A DNA stretch of 64,000 nt from Petrolisthes cinctipes (Eukaryota; Arthropoda; Malacostraca; Decapoda; Porcellanidae): positions 62,001 to 126,000 of the forward strand of contig JAWQEG010000074.1 in the NCBI GenBank assembly GCA_033782935.1. The letters are read 5' to 3'. Positions 33,900-45,093 of this stretch are shown here, one piece after another (positions within the stretch are counted from its first letter, which is position 1; each line of letters begins with the position of its first letter). Below the pieces are notes generated by a model, which had not been told where the DNA came from, ran no database searches, and saw nothing but the letters and a program-made list of their open reading frames with translations. The position numbers were made by a program, and so were the translations under genes.

Positions 33900-34198
33900 T
33901 AATCTTCGCGCTAACCATACTCCAATGGAACTGTCGAAGTCTTAAAACTAGATTAAATGAACTCAAACTTTTGGCCTCTTCTTACGCTGCCGATATTATT
34001 GCCCTTCAGGAAGCTCATCTGAACGACCAAGACGAGGTTGTTCAGCTTCGGTACTACAGGTTAATTAGGAGGGACCGTGGGGGGAGGGGTGGAGGTGGAG
34101 TGGCAATCTACATCCATCATAACCTCCCTTTCACTGATGTGCCCTGTAATTTTCCTCTGGAAAGTGTCGCTTGCAGAGTAAAATTCGGTGGCACCTAC
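33900..34198 (+). pseudogene. LINE-C2 ORF2, endonuclease N-terminal half
   Basis: ILQWNCRSLKTRLNELKLLA and DIIALQEAHLND give the first APE strands (N and catalytic E). RRDRGGRGGGGVAIYIHHNL is the glycine-rich strand. The frame runs to GGTY, where the 7.2-kb transposon enters after TAC. Beyond it, 41417 continues LTICSVYCPPD in frame. Confidence 0.8.
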
Positions 34199-34765
34199 TA
34201 GAGCGGGAGCCCGAGGGGTCAGCCTAGCTGGCAAGGTAACAAAATTTGTTGTGCCCAGCAAGGATCTATATACTTGGACAAACAAAGAAATGGAAGTCTA
34301 CCGGTCACCTGCTGGTGGGTGTGGTTCTCAGGGACAGGATAATACAGGTATAATTTGAGCTAGCTTAGCTCTTGTAAGTAACAAAAGAAAACAAGTCAAT
34401 ATGTAATAAGCATGATATAGTGTATTAGAAATGACCAATGACCGATTTTTTTCGTGGTGGGGTACCCCTGCCAGAGCTCAAAAAAGGGCACCAGTAAGTC
34501 ATGCTAGATTAGCTCATGGGGTAACAACTTCAAATCAACCTCAAATTTATCAGTAAGGCCCACTTTATCAGGAACAAGCAGTGACAGACATTTTCAGTGG
34601 TGGGGGGTCCGAGCCAGACACCCCAAAAGTTACACACCCTGCAGCTGAGGATAACAACTTCAAACCAACTTCAAATTCATAGGTAAGGCCTACTTTATCA
34701 GGAATAAGCAGTGACAGACATTTTCAATTTTTGGGTGTCCGAGCCAGACACCCTCAAATTACCAA
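34199..34765. repeat. Left terminal inverted repeat of the 7.2-kb transposon
   Basis: It is nearly identical to the reverse complement of 40840-41413, including CTGGCAAGGTAACAAAATTT and AGCAGTGACAGACATTTTCA. It contains an internal direct repetition: the TTCAAACTT...GACAGACATTTTCA block at about 34530-34600 repeats at about 34670-34720. Confidence 0.9.
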
Positions 34766-35642
34766 GCTGATAACTTTTTTTCATAAAATACCCCGAGTTC
34801 AATATGCATAAGATTAAAGCATTTTCTTTGCCCCAGCCCAAAAATGGTATGTGAGATTCTATACATTAGACAGTGCTGATTTTAGCCGATTTCACTTTAT
34901 TATTTCAGGACTGAACAATTAACAAAAGTACTATCACCATAATGGATGCATCAGCAGAGACAGATGCAGAGATGGACGAGGAGGTCCCCCAACTACAACC
35001 ACTTTACTCAACTGCACCTGCTGAACAGGTACTGTGTTATCTCATCAAATTTTGCACAATCATATTATGCAAATTCTTTTGATTGCTAGTTTTCGGACCG
35101 TAGGATGCAGATTGCTAAGTATTTTTGATGCAAATAATTACGTAGGTGAGCTATAGTTTGAACGAAATTGCCCGAAGAAAAATTTAATGATAAATTCTTC
35201 ACCTCTCCCCTTAGAATTATCTCCTGCATTCGACATAATTTTTAAATGACATCCAATCCTTGAATGGTTAATGTTGGCCTTGATGTTTTCTATCAGTGGC
35301 ATACACCCCCCACTCCATCAGACTGTAGATTTACTAGTGTCTAGTGCATTCTAGGGGAATAACAATTAAAAAAACCCATGCTGCCTCATCTGCCAGAAAT
35401 CAGATGAGGACAGTAGGCTCAAAGTTTTTAACGAGAAGACCTGGACCTGAGTAAAGAGAGCTGCCACCATGCGAAAAACTTTGAAAACAGACAAATATGC
35501 AGACATCACGAACACAATACTGAAAGACAGCCATGAATCAACTCATCATTACCACCCTTTATGCTATAAGAAATATACTGCTGTCAAGCGTTCAAAGTCT
35601 GCCTCAACATCAAATGATATTGATACACCTCCTACCAAACAA

Positions 35643-35761
35643 CCTAAAATCCAAATGGTGGTGAAATCACACTGGCGTGATGATCATAAACGGTGAATAA
35701 AACCCACTCTTGTTATTTCCGTTAACAAGAGTGGGTTTTATTCACCGTCTAAAATCCAAAC
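35643..35761. repeat. Hairpin insertion between 12-bp direct repeats inside the transposase gene
   Basis: CTAAAATCCAAA occurs at 35644-35655 and 35750-35761. Between them, CGGTGAATAAAACCCACTCT (from 35691) is followed after a 6-base loop by its exact reverse complement (to 35747), a stem of 25 bp. Reading across the repeats without the insert joins KQPKIQ to TRNSSVL in frame, and the insert brings a TGA at 35694-35696. Confidence 0.85.
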
Positions 35762-35822
35762 AAGAAACTCTAGTGTCCTTCCAAAAGACGATGAAATAAA
35801 GGGGGAATGTTTTTTCTGTGGG

Positions 35823-37619
35823 ATGAGCAGAAAAAAGATGAAGGGGAAAGAGGAAGCCAGACAGTTCGTCAGAACAATTGGTGGGTGTGAATCCCTTCGC
35901 CAGCGAGCTGAGTTGTCCACGAATGAGCGTGTAAAAAGCTTGATAAGGAGTGGAGTCGACCTGATTGCAGCAGATGCATGGTACCATAGAAGTTGCCGTG
36001 CGAAATTTCTCTCCGAAACTGACCGGGCAGTACAGAAAGCTCCAATGGAAAGCTCAGTATCACCACAATTGTGCCACAAGAATGCCTCTGCTTCCATCTG
36101 CTCATATATCCAAGTTGAGGTGATTGAAGAAAAGCGCTCAATATTCGTCTCTGGGTTACTTGAGATGTACAAGGCAGAGTATATAAGCATGGGGGGAGAT
36201 CAAGCAGATGTTGAATCTTATTGGGCCCAGAATTTGCAGAGAAAGACTTCAATTTCTTTTGGAGACAAGATAAAAATAAAGTTGGCTGACCAACGCCGAG
36301 GCAATTTTGTTTGTAATTCAGTTGTACCAGAAGATGAAGCATTCGCTCGACTTCACTGTGATGCAGAAGAACATCTACAGAATGACAAGTTGCGATGGGC
36401 TGCTCTCCACCTTCGATCCCAGATAATGAAGCTCCCTAAATCAAGGACACCTAATCCAGCTACCGTTCAGAATCTCAAGGAGTCTGCCCCAGACATTCCA
36501 GCACAGATAGACCTGTTTTTTAGGAGTCTTCTAGGTTGCCTAACTCCAAAATTCCGTGGGGCTCAAAAGGATGGTTTTGACTGTAAGGTGACTTCGATGG
36601 CATCCGATGCCATTTTTAATGTCACTGGAGGAACAGTCAAACCATGGAAGCACACTGCCGTGGGATTAGGGATGGCATCACTTACTGGATCCAAGCTCAC
36701 ATTGCAAATTTTGAACAGGTCAGGGCACAGTATAAGTTACAGCGAGACAAAGGGTATAGAGACAGAATTTGCATATTCCGTGGAGTCATGCGATCACCAT
36801 GCACCAGATGACATAAAGTTGAATCCAGGTCTTGCAACAGCATCTGTTTGGGATAATAATGATGCCAATGTGGAAACTTTGGATGGAAAGGCAACCCTTC
36901 ACACAACTGTTGGCCACACATACCAGAATGTTTCGCGAGACACAAGAGGCCCAACTGCAAATGCAAGTGGCTTTCGGGAGGGAAGGAACCGACGACAGTT
37001 TGTTGGGGCTCCACGTGACATTCCACCATTCAGACAGTCTCTGAAGAAAGCAACGTTTGTGTGCAGCACTAAGGAAATGAACATCGACGAGAAGATCCAG
37101 CTGAAACCCCTTGATCTGTACTGGTTTGGGTGGCTCCAGGATGGAAACACACCCCTTCATTCCGGCTTCATCAGCTTGTATGTAAAGGATCCATTACCGA
37201 TACAGCGCATATGCCATATGGATCCAATATCCAGGTCACCCACCAACAATGATGTCGTGAGGGAGACCATGGTCAGGACCATGAGCATTGCCAAAGAGAC
37301 GGGACAGAGTTACGGCATAGTGACCTATGACTTAGCTGTTTCTATAAAGGCTTACTCGATTCAAGAAATTGAAAGGCCACTCTTCGATAAATTGTTGGTA
37401 ATGCTTGGGAACTTTCATATAGAACTTGCCTTCTTTGGAGCAGTAGGTAATTTCATTTCTGAAAGCGGGATAGAATATATCTTGACAGAGGCTGACATAC
37501 TGGCAGAGGGATCAATGCTTGGCTTCATAAAAGGGAAAAGTTCTACAATAGGTGCAGTCGTATCCACGAACTTCTGGCAAACGTTCTTGAGCACAAGATG
37601 TACCAGCGATTTCTCTTAG
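35823..37619 (+). CDS. Transposase-like protein, longest N-terminal open segment
   Basis: This is part of the gene at 34942-40350. It opens upstream at 35697 and is uninterrupted to a stop at 37617-37619, about 640 codons. It carries the CFFC/WYHRSC zinc-type motifs and the three acidic blocks named above. The last residues (after FIKGK) are out of frame. The correct continuation, YNRCSRIHELLANVLEHK, is one base away and leads into the next segment. No other element in this window shares it. Confidence 0.7.
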   Translation: MSRKKMKGKEEARQFVRTIGGCESLRQRAELSTNERVKSLIRSGVDLIAADAWYHRSCRAKFLSETDRAVQKAPMESSVSPQLCHKNASASICSYIQVEVIEEKRSIFVSGLLEMYKAEYISMGGDQADVESYWAQNLQRKTSISFGDKIKIKLADQRRGNFVCNSVVPEDEAFARLHCDAEEHLQNDKLRWAALHLRSQIMKLPKSRTPNPATVQNLKESAPDIPAQIDLFFRSLLGCLTPKFRGAQKDGFDCKVTSMASDAIFNVTGGTVKPWKHTAVGLGMASLTGSKLTLQILNRSGHSISYSETKGIETEFAYSVESCDHHAPDDIKLNPGLATASVWDNNDANVETLDGKATLHTTVGHTYQNVSRDTRGPTANASGFREGRNRRQFVGAPRDIPPFRQSLKKATFVCSTKEMNIDEKIQLKPLDLYWFGWLQDGNTPLHSGFISLYVKDPLPIQRICHMDPISRSPTNNDVVRETMVRTMSIAKETGQSYGIVTYDLAVSIKAYSIQEIERPLFDKLLVMLGNFHIELAFFGAVGNFISESGIEYILTEADILAEGSMLGFIKGKSSTIGAVVSTNFWQTFLSTRCTSDFS

Positions 37620-39531
37620 AAGTACCAGCCGAGGAATATGAGGGATTCCCGGAAGTGATGAAGAATGTCCCCACCGATCCCACTTACATGGAAGAAGGAC
37701 ACCTTGAGAAGCCAATCATCTTGGAACATCTGAGAAAGTTTGAGGACTTCTTCCTGAAGGCGCGGAATGGAGAGTTTGGTGCAACAACGCAGTTTTGGGG
37801 AATATACATCTTCCTCATCAACCGTATCCACAGGGAACTGCAAAGATGCGTTAAGATGAATGATGTGGATGGCTACATCGATATTTTTCCAGCGTTACTA
37901 GACGTGTTCTTTGCCCTACACCGTCCAAATTACACCAGATGGGGGACACTCTTCATTCAAAGATTACTGACTGCGGACCCAGCCTTGCGAGACGTTCTTC
38001 AAAAAGGAGCGTTTTCTGTCCGGAGAACCTCAAAGAATTACAGCATATCTGCAGTTGATCTCTCTCTCGAGCAGTCTGTCAATAGGGTTTCCGCATCAAG
38101 TATGAGGGGCATCGTCTCATTCCGGAACTCAGAAACTGCATTGAGACGTTGGTCTCTCACAATGACACAAAGAGCTTTGGCTGTGACTGAACTTCGAGCA
38201 CTCACCGGACTTGAAATTAGTGAACAGGCAACTGCGCAATGCCGGCCGTCACGCATCAGAAAGGACAACGACCAAATGAAATTCCTCAGTGAGAAGATTG
38301 ATGAGTCTTGCAATCCTTTTTCGGTGGATGCTCCGACAAGCTTAGTTAATGTTGCGACTGGCTATGCAGCGTCCAAGACCACTGAGAACTACTTGCTGAA
38401 AACTCTCCAACGGGGATCGAACGCCAGGGAAAAATTCAAAGAAGAGTGGAAAAGTAACAGTGGCCGTTTTCTCCAGCCAGTCAAAAGAACGAAGATTCAG
38501 AACTTCGCAGCTGAAAATGTCAAGAGGAAGGTTAATGTGCCAGCTCTGCAGAAAGCCATTACCAATGCAGAGGGCCTGCATGATGCTTTCATCCGCCTGA
38601 TAGTGGCTGTCGGAGAGGAAATAGGCTTCGACCTTCGCAATGTCCTTTCCTTCCCAATCATCTCTTATCCCCTGTCAATTGCACACTGTGATGGGTCGCG
38701 TGTGAAGACAGACAAGGCAGCACTGCTCAACATGCTGGAGTCCATGCAGACGGTTCCATTTACAGAGAATGACCTCCCACAGGAATATGCACAGATCTTT
38801 GATGGTGGACTGCTTCTCCACTCGACTGTGTCCCAGACGAATATTGGAGCATCATACGGATCCATTGCTCGGTCAATGCTTTCTACTGTTTGTAAGGGAA
38901 GTGCCACAGAAGTTCACGTATGCCTTGACAAATATGTCACAAATTCCATCAAGGACAGCGAAAGGAAGTTACGTAGAGCAATTGACTCCCAGAATACAAT
39001 CACGGGACTTGATCAGAAGATGCGGCAGAATTGTCAGAAACTCCTTGGGAATAGTAATTTCAAGAATGAACTGGGAAAGTTTCTGTTGCATGAATGGGGA
39101 AAAGAGCACTACTGCAATATCTTCGGAGGGAAAACAGGCATCGTGTCATATGGAGGAGACTGCTACCAGTACATTCCTGATGACCAACTGCAAATGATAT
39201 CTGTCACCAAGCCAGCACACCTGCAAGGAGACCACGAGGAAGCCGACACTCTCATAGCCTTCCATGCTGCCACTATCACAGCTGGACACATAATCGTCAG
39301 AGCCTCGGACACAGACGTGTTGGTGTTTCTCAAAGGTGCTATTGGGAGTCAACGTCCTGAAGTGAGATCGATGTCGAACATAATCCTGGACTGCGGGATG
39401 GGGAATACGAGGCGATTCATCAATGCCTCAAATAATGTTGAAGTCCTCGAAGAATGCAAGTCTGGACTACCACAAGCACTCCCAGGATACCATGCGTTTA
39501 CAGGATGCGATTTCACATCTGCATTCTACAG
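37598..39531 (+). CDS. Transposase-like protein, C-terminal open segment with XPG/PIN-like motifs
   Basis: About 645 codons, open to the splice donor at 39532. It starts in the middle of the protein (MYQRFLLEVPAEEYEG); the ATG is internal rather than a true start. Motifs: FWGIYIFLINRIHREL; NYTRWGTLFIQRLL; GDHEEADTLIAFHAATI; HIIVRASDTDVLVFLKG; DCGMGNTRRFINAS; and PGYHAFTGCDFTSAFYR. The EEAD...DTD spacing resembles the XPG-I/PIN acidic cluster that binds metal in flap nucleases. This is a pattern match only. Confidence 0.7.
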
Positions 39532-40839
39532 GTAAAATACACTCGCTAAACATAATTGAGAAATATTTGGTTGGCCCTTCGTTAAGAGAACCAGGAACAT
39601 TATGCCATCTTATCAGGAATATATTGGTCTATAACCAAGTCAGATTTTTTATCTGTGAATAGGTTCAAAAATGAGATAACAGAATTGGTATATTCTTAGC
39701 TATCCCAATGTGAAACATTGATAAGGCAGAAGAAAGAGAAGAAAGAAAACTTCCACATGCTTCCATGTTACAATACATGATAATTTAAATTAAATTTGTC
39801 TCTTTCAGGAAAGGTAAAGTGAAACCCTTCAACATCATGAAGAAAGACGCCACTAGAATATTTGTGGAGATATTCATCAGCATGGGAGATATCACTGGAG
39901 ATGTTGACGCCGACATTGCTTCAAAATTCGTCTGTCAGATTTATGCTTCAAATGACTGGAAAAGTTCACAAGGTTAATTGACAATTGACTGAAAATGATT
40001 AATATGCTTTACTTTGGTAATTTCAACAGTACTCAAGAAGGAACCTTTTAACCAACCCTCTCTCTTTGTCTTTCAGGAGAATCCGCTTGCCAACATCAAA
40101 AGGGTGGACTCCGCGCTATTACCACCAACTCGCCAAACCCTCAAAATGAAGATTCGCCGATCGCAGTATGTTGCAGCGTTATGGAGACAGGGTACAGAAG
40201 CTTCCACTGGCAGTGGTTTGAGGCCATCAGATTTCGGGTGGAACTTCTGAGACAACATTCTACAACCTACCTGGTTTGAGGGGCCAGCAGTTCCATCGAG
40301 CCTGTTCAAGACAAGTACTGGTGACTCAAGACCCAGAAAATCCAGAAGAGCTGGATGAACTGATCGAGTCTGAAGACGAGCCATGGAGTAAGGACTCTGA
40401 TTCAGATCAGGAAGATGACAACGAGTAACATGACCTATTGAAGATGACTGTTGCCATTGCCGAGTGACTGTTGGTATCCTGAGTGTGAAAATTATATTGA
40501 TCCATTAATGTATGAAAGTGTAAACTTGATGGGAGGGAAAGGGGAGTGGACGGCTTTTCAGAGTGATGAAAATTGCCTAGAAACCAAGAAGTTTTGATGT
40601 AGTAGATACCAGAAAACAAATTATTATTTGAAACATATGTATGCATGGATGTCGTTTAAGAAAAGCATAATTTTCTAAAAGGCTAAAATTTTCCATTTTG
40701 AGTTTTTTTTGCAACATCTACTAGGCCTATGTCAGCAATAAAATGTTCTAGAAAAGGTTTTGTGAGACCTTTATTTATCCCGGAATGTATCCTTACATAA
40801 GGATCTTGTGTAGCTCAAGCTGTTGGGCGTTGTCCCTTT

Positions 40840-41413
40840 GGAGTGTCTGGCTCCAACTCCCCACCATTGAAAATGTCTGTCACTGCTTATTCCTGATAAA
40901 GTAGGCCTTACCTATGAATTTGAAGTTGGTTTGAAGTTGTTACTCTCAAAGCTGAGCTAGCTCAGCTGCAGGGTGTGTAACTTTTGGGGTGTCTGGCTCG
41001 GCCCCCCCATCACTGAAAAGGTCTGTCACTGCTTGTTCCTGATAAAGTGGGCCTTACTGATAAATTTGAGGTTGATTTGAAGTTGTTACCCCATGAGCTA
41101 ATCTAGCATGACTTACTGGTGCCCTTTTTTGAGCTCTGGCAGGGGTACCCCACCACGATAAAAAATCTGTCATTGGTCATTTCTAATACACTATATCATG
41201 CTTATTACATATTGACTTGTTTTCTTTTGTTACTTACAAGAGCTAAGCTAGCTCAAATTATACCTGTATTATCCTGTCCCTGAGAACCACACCCACCAGC
41301 AGGTGACCGGCAGACTTCCATTTCTTTGTTTGTCCAAGTATATAGATCCTTGCTGGGCACAACAAATTTTGTTACCTTGCCAGCTAGGCTGACCGCCTCG
41401 GGCTCCCGGTCTA
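40840..41413. repeat. Right terminal inverted repeat of the 7.2-kb transposon
   Basis: Counterpart of the left repeat, divergent by roughly a few percent. It ends GGGCTCCCGGTCTA before TAC. Confidence 0.9.
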
Positions 41414-41416
41414 TAC

Positions 41417-42186
41417 CTGACTATCTGTTCTGTTTACTGTCCTCCTGACACTGTACCTTATGATGATGTTTTTGATCTACAGGACAGTCTGACCTGTAGA
41501 AAATTAATTTTAGGAGATTTTAATGCTCATCATTCGTTATAGGGTTCCCTGCGGGATGATAGGGGGAGTGGGACATGTGGCTAGGTTAATCAGTTATTCC
41601 AATTTGGTTCTTCTGAATGACGGTAGTCCGACGAGAGTTGATGTAAATACCGGTAATGTTAGCGTCCTTGACCTTTTCAACAATCACATTAGTGATGAGA
41701 ACTTTCGCAACTATAAACTTGCGAGAGCTAGGGCTCGTTGAACCATCAGACAAGCCAAACGAGACTCCTAGCGATGCTTTGTCTCTAGTATAAACAGTGA
41801 AACATCAATTTCCCAAGTCTGGTCCATTGTAAGAAAATTAAATACCGGTAAGAAAAAAAATATCCCATAGAATTACCAACATTTAATTTTTCAATAACAT
41901 CAACTATAACGACCCTAGAGACATTGCTAACGCCCTCGCCAGCCAGTTCTCTTTCGCTAGCAGCTCTGAAAATTACCATCCAGCTTTCCTGCCCATCAAG
42001 GAAGCATCAGAGCTGGAGCATATTGACTTTACTACAGGGGATGAATTTGATTATAACAGTGATCTAACAATGCAAGAGCTTGTCCAAGCCCTAGGAGCCT
42101 GTAGTGAGACATCCCCAGGACCCGATGAGATTTGGTATGAGATGATAAAGCATCTTGATCATTGGTCCATGATCAAGTTGTTGCAG
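41417..42186 (+). pseudogene. LINE-C2 ORF2, endonuclease C-terminal half and RT start
   Basis: This continues from 34198: LTICSVYCPPDTVPYDDVFD, KLILGDFNAHHS (catalytic D/N), a decayed DH region, a basic linker and SLTMQELVQAL-like text (DLTMQELVQALGACSETSPG, the RT entry motif), up to MIKLLQ. The frame is cut by LINE-A2 at about 42187 and resumes at about 45094 with YNEIWRGHTFPNSW. A stop (TAG) follows AHHSL, and further frameshifts occur at 41700-41990. Confidence 0.75.
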
Positions 42187-44796
42187 TCGGCTACGTCTAA
42201 TGTCTGCTCTGTTGCAAGATGATGACGATGATGCAGAGGAGATAACTGAGGAGGAGTTACGCCGTGCTCTCTCTTGGGGTAGAGCTTCTTCCCCTGGTGA
42301 TGATGGTATTACTTATGATGTGCTACGCCTACTTCAACAAGTTCCTGGTAACCCTCTACTTCGACTGTACAATCTTTGTCTTCGTGATGTTTGTGTACCA
42401 CGAGCCTGGACCAGCAGCACACTAATACCCATCCCTAAGCCTGGCACTGCGAAGTTTAGGCCTATTTCCCTTACTTCCTGTTTTTGTAAGGTTATGGAGA
42501 GAATCTTACTCAATCGTCTCATGTACAGATTGCAGGATCGCCTTTCTCCATGGCTGTCTGGTTTCCTGCCTAGTCGACTTGTACTCTCGCCTTTCCAGGG
42601 ACAGTGTGGTGGCCTTCATTGACCTTCAAAGTGCCTTCGATGTTGCTAATAGAGACGTCATTTTGGATCAACTGGTTGACTTTGGGATAAACGGTAATCT
42701 ATTACGGTGGATTCGGGGCTACCTGAGTAACAGGACCTCCCGTGTGTTTTTCAGTGGTACGCTCAGTCCTTTACGCAGTTTTCATCTTGGTACGCCTCAA
42801 GGGGGTGTTTTCAGCCCATTGTTATTTAATATTCTGATGCATCGGCTGCTCACTTCTCTCCCTGATATTCCTGGAGCTACAATTACGTGCTATGCTGATG
42901 ATATCTGTGTTCATTCTACCTCACCAAGGGATCTCCAGCAGTTTCTTGACTCCTTTTCTGTGGCCTCCTCTCACTGTGGCATTATTGTGTCCCCAGATAA
43001 GAGCAGAATATTCACCTGCCGCCTTCCTCAAGCTCGGCCAGTTTTTACCATTGGAGGGACTGTCATTCCCATGTGTTCCCAGTACCGCTACCTGGGCTCG
43101 CCAGTCAATATTTGGCCGATTGTTCCTGCCAGACCTCAAGACCATCCCATTGTTCAGAACTTGTTGTGTCGTCTCCAGCGCCGACTTACACCACTTCAAT
43201 GGCTCACTAACAACTCCTCGGGCATCTTCATCCCAGTAGTCAGGACCATCTATATTGCTTTTATCCGTTCAGTTGTTGATTACCTCTCCCCTGCTCTGAT
43301 TCAACTTCCCAGGGCTACTCTTGAAACTTTAGAAAAATTTCAGAATTGAGCAATGAGAATAATTCTCGGTTGTCCAATGTCGACCAGGATAGTGAATATG
43401 CAGCGTGAGTTGCGTCTTCCCCCATTAGTGGAGAGGATTTATTCTAATGTTACTTGCTTTACTGTCAAGTGCCTCCATTTCCCACATCTTTCACCCCATT
43501 ACTCTCAGTTAGTCAGGACTTCTCTTAGACCAAACTCCCCTGTCCCTCCCATACTTCCTGCTGGACGTACTTTTATAAGGTCTGTTTCCTCTATGCTCCG
43601 TAGTCTTAATATAGAAATAATGGTTGCAGATATCTCCCCAGGGCCCCCTCCATGGATGCTACCAACACCTGATGTGAGCTTCACACCTACTTCCAAGTCG
43701 GAACTGCATTCTCTAAAGCGGCAGTTGGCTCTGGAACACATAGAAACAGTGACGTCCTCCATCACAGATCCATACTGCATCTACACTGATGGCTCATTGC
43801 AAGTGGATGGTACAGCAGGTTGTGCCGTTTTCTCACCTGACATGGTGTCACCTCCAGGGGGCTGGGTTGGCCGTCGTCTCTGTAACCACTCAACATTGTG
43901 TGAATTGTATGCCATTCTGGATGCTGTTAGTCTTGTTTGTCAACGTGGAGTTAATGCTGCCATTTTTTGTGACTCCAAACCTGCCATTCATTCCCTCTCT
44001 AGTGTTCAGCCCACACACTCTACTGTTATTCAGTAAATTTTATCTTTTTTGGCCTTATTGTGTCATCGTAACTTGACTGTCAAATTTTCATGGGTGCCAT
44101 CCCATGTAGGTTTACGTCACAATGGTACAGTTGACAGACTCGCAAAGGAAGCCTGCCATCTGCCTCCTCGTGGTGTTGGACGTCCTCACTCCCTGACATG
44201 TTACCTCTCTAGAGTCCGCTCCGCCACTCTCCTCCCTGTACGGCGACGCAGGGATGTAGAGAAGCCCTTCAGCATCTCCATCACCCATTACGACTCTGTC
44301 TGCCATCACAAATATTCCTACCATCGTCGAGGCCTCATGGTTCGGAGGCACAATGTAGTCTCTGCTCGCTTGAGGCTTGGCTACCGGCCACCGTGGCAGG
44401 TTGCTGGGATGCAGGGTGAGCCTCCCTTCACTGAGTGTTGCTTGTGTCGAGCGCCTCGTGCTAACACTATAGAGCACTATTGCCTGGCCTGCCCCACTGT
44501 CCGACACTTGCTTCCCCGGGCCTGCCACTTGATGTGGTTTGTCGACACCTGCTGAACCACCAGGTTTTAGAGGAACTTCTGGTACGCCACCCTCGTTTTG
44601 GTGGATTTAAGTAGATCATAATGTAAATATTTGTCTGTATGCTTGTGTTTCATTCTGTTATGTTTTCGTGATGTGTGTGTGTGTGTGTGTATGTGTGGAT
44701 GTAGTCATTGGATTTTCATGGGTCCCGCCTACCCGTATGTATTGTTGCCTGCCTGTTGATTGACGCTACGGTGCAATTAATAATAAAAATAAAAAA
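42187..44796 (+). mobile_element. LINE-A copy 2, 5'-truncated, inserted in LINE-C2
   Basis: It matches LINE-A1 from 5318 to the tail, without the LTR-like insert. It inserted in the same orientation as the host LINE between MIKLLQ and LYNEIW codons. It ends in AATTAATAATAAAAATAAAA. Confidence 0.9.
42200..44590 (+). pseudogene. LINE-A2 ORF2: RT, RNase H and C-terminus
   Basis: RT: SSPGDDGITYDVLRLL, RPISLTSCFCKVMERIL, FIDLQSAFDVANRD, GTPQGGVFSPLLFNILMHRL and CYADDICVHSTS, an intact catalytic box. RNase H: CIYTDGSLQVDGTAG, LCELYAILDAV, FCDSKPAIHSL and WVPSHVGLRHNGTVDRLAK. C-terminal: CCLCRAPRANTIEHYCLAC. Breaks: a deletion plus frameshift at about 42575 (same spot as copy 1), TGA at about 43347 (QN-stop-AMRIILG), TAA at about 44035 and a frameshift near 44520. 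Catalytic residues survive, but the protein cannot be made whole. Confidence 0.85.
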
Positions 44797-45084
44797 AGTT
44801 AAGACTCCCCCAGGCCAGTCACCTTTTTATACGTGTATATCGATTCTGGCAACAGTGCACGTGACGTCATTGATGGCGCTTGAGAGATGAAGTTGATCTG
44901 CTCGACTCACTTGGAACTAACGGTAGATGAGACGAAGCATGAGTTGGGATAATGTTTCGAGCAAACCAGCCTTCCTACAAACACCTCCTACACCACCACC
45001 TCTGACGTCAGATACAATGTTGCCAGAACCGATATCACACGAGTTAAAAGGTGTCTTGCCTGGGGGGGGGGGGGTATTTACTTT
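44797..45084. mobile_element. MITE (about 288 bp) with long imperfect TIRs
   Basis: AAGTTAAGACTCCCCCAGGC ... CGATTCTGGCAACA pairs with the reverse complement of TGTTGCCAGAACCGATATCA ... GGTATTTACTTTT. Arms are about 70 bp and include TGACGTCA on both sides. It sits directly at the A-rich tail of LINE-A2. A run of 13 G lies in the right arm. Confidence 0.75.
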
Positions 45085-45093
45085 TATAAGTGA

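Larger units (their letters stand above)
34942..40350 (+). pseudogene. Transposase-like gene of the 7.2-kb element (multi-exon), disrupted
   Basis: Probable exon 1 is 34942-35028 (ATG GAT GCA TCA ... CAG/GTACTG). A second long exon runs from about 35370 to 39531. An intron follows at 39532-39808 (GT...AG, exons joining as FYR-KGK), with further coding to 39972 and about 40040-40340. Features in order: CX2C (CLIC), YHPLCYKKY, CFFCGMSRKK and WYHRSCRAKF zinc-type motifs; WKHTAVGLGMASLTGS; ASVWDNNDANVETLDGKATL; TYDLAVSIKAYSIQE; LGNFHIELAFFGAVGN; LTEADILAEGSMLGF; then HEEADTLIAFHAA and IVRASDTDVLVFL, resembling the XPG/PIN nuclease acidic motifs; ALPGYHAFTGCDFTSAFYR; ALLPPTRQTLKMKI. The WDNND, TYDLA and TEAD acids are candidate DDE residues (inference). 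Breaks: TGA 35448-35450, a hairpin insertion with TGA 35694-35696, a one-base frameshift near 37537, and TGA near 40248. Confidence 0.75.
34199..41413 (+). mobile_element. 7.2-kb DNA transposon (Academ-like candidate), TIRs of about 560 bp, TAC duplication
   Basis: The ends TAGAGCGGGAGCCCGAGG and (reverse complement) TAGACCGGGAGCCCGAGG are flanked by TAC at 34196-34198 and 41414-41416. Deleting the element and one TAC rejoins the host LINE codons GGC ACC TAC CTG ACT in frame. Inverted repeats extend from 34199 to about 34765 and from about 40840 to 41413. One transposase-like gene fills the interior. Three-base duplication, size and an XPG/PIN-like C-terminus fit Academ, but superfamily assignment is tentative. 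Confidence 0.8.

Noticed and set aside
35738..37160. Minus-strand frames of 80-157 codons opposite the transposase-like gene
   Set aside because: Shadows of the plus-strand coding sequence; no motif and no conservation clue.
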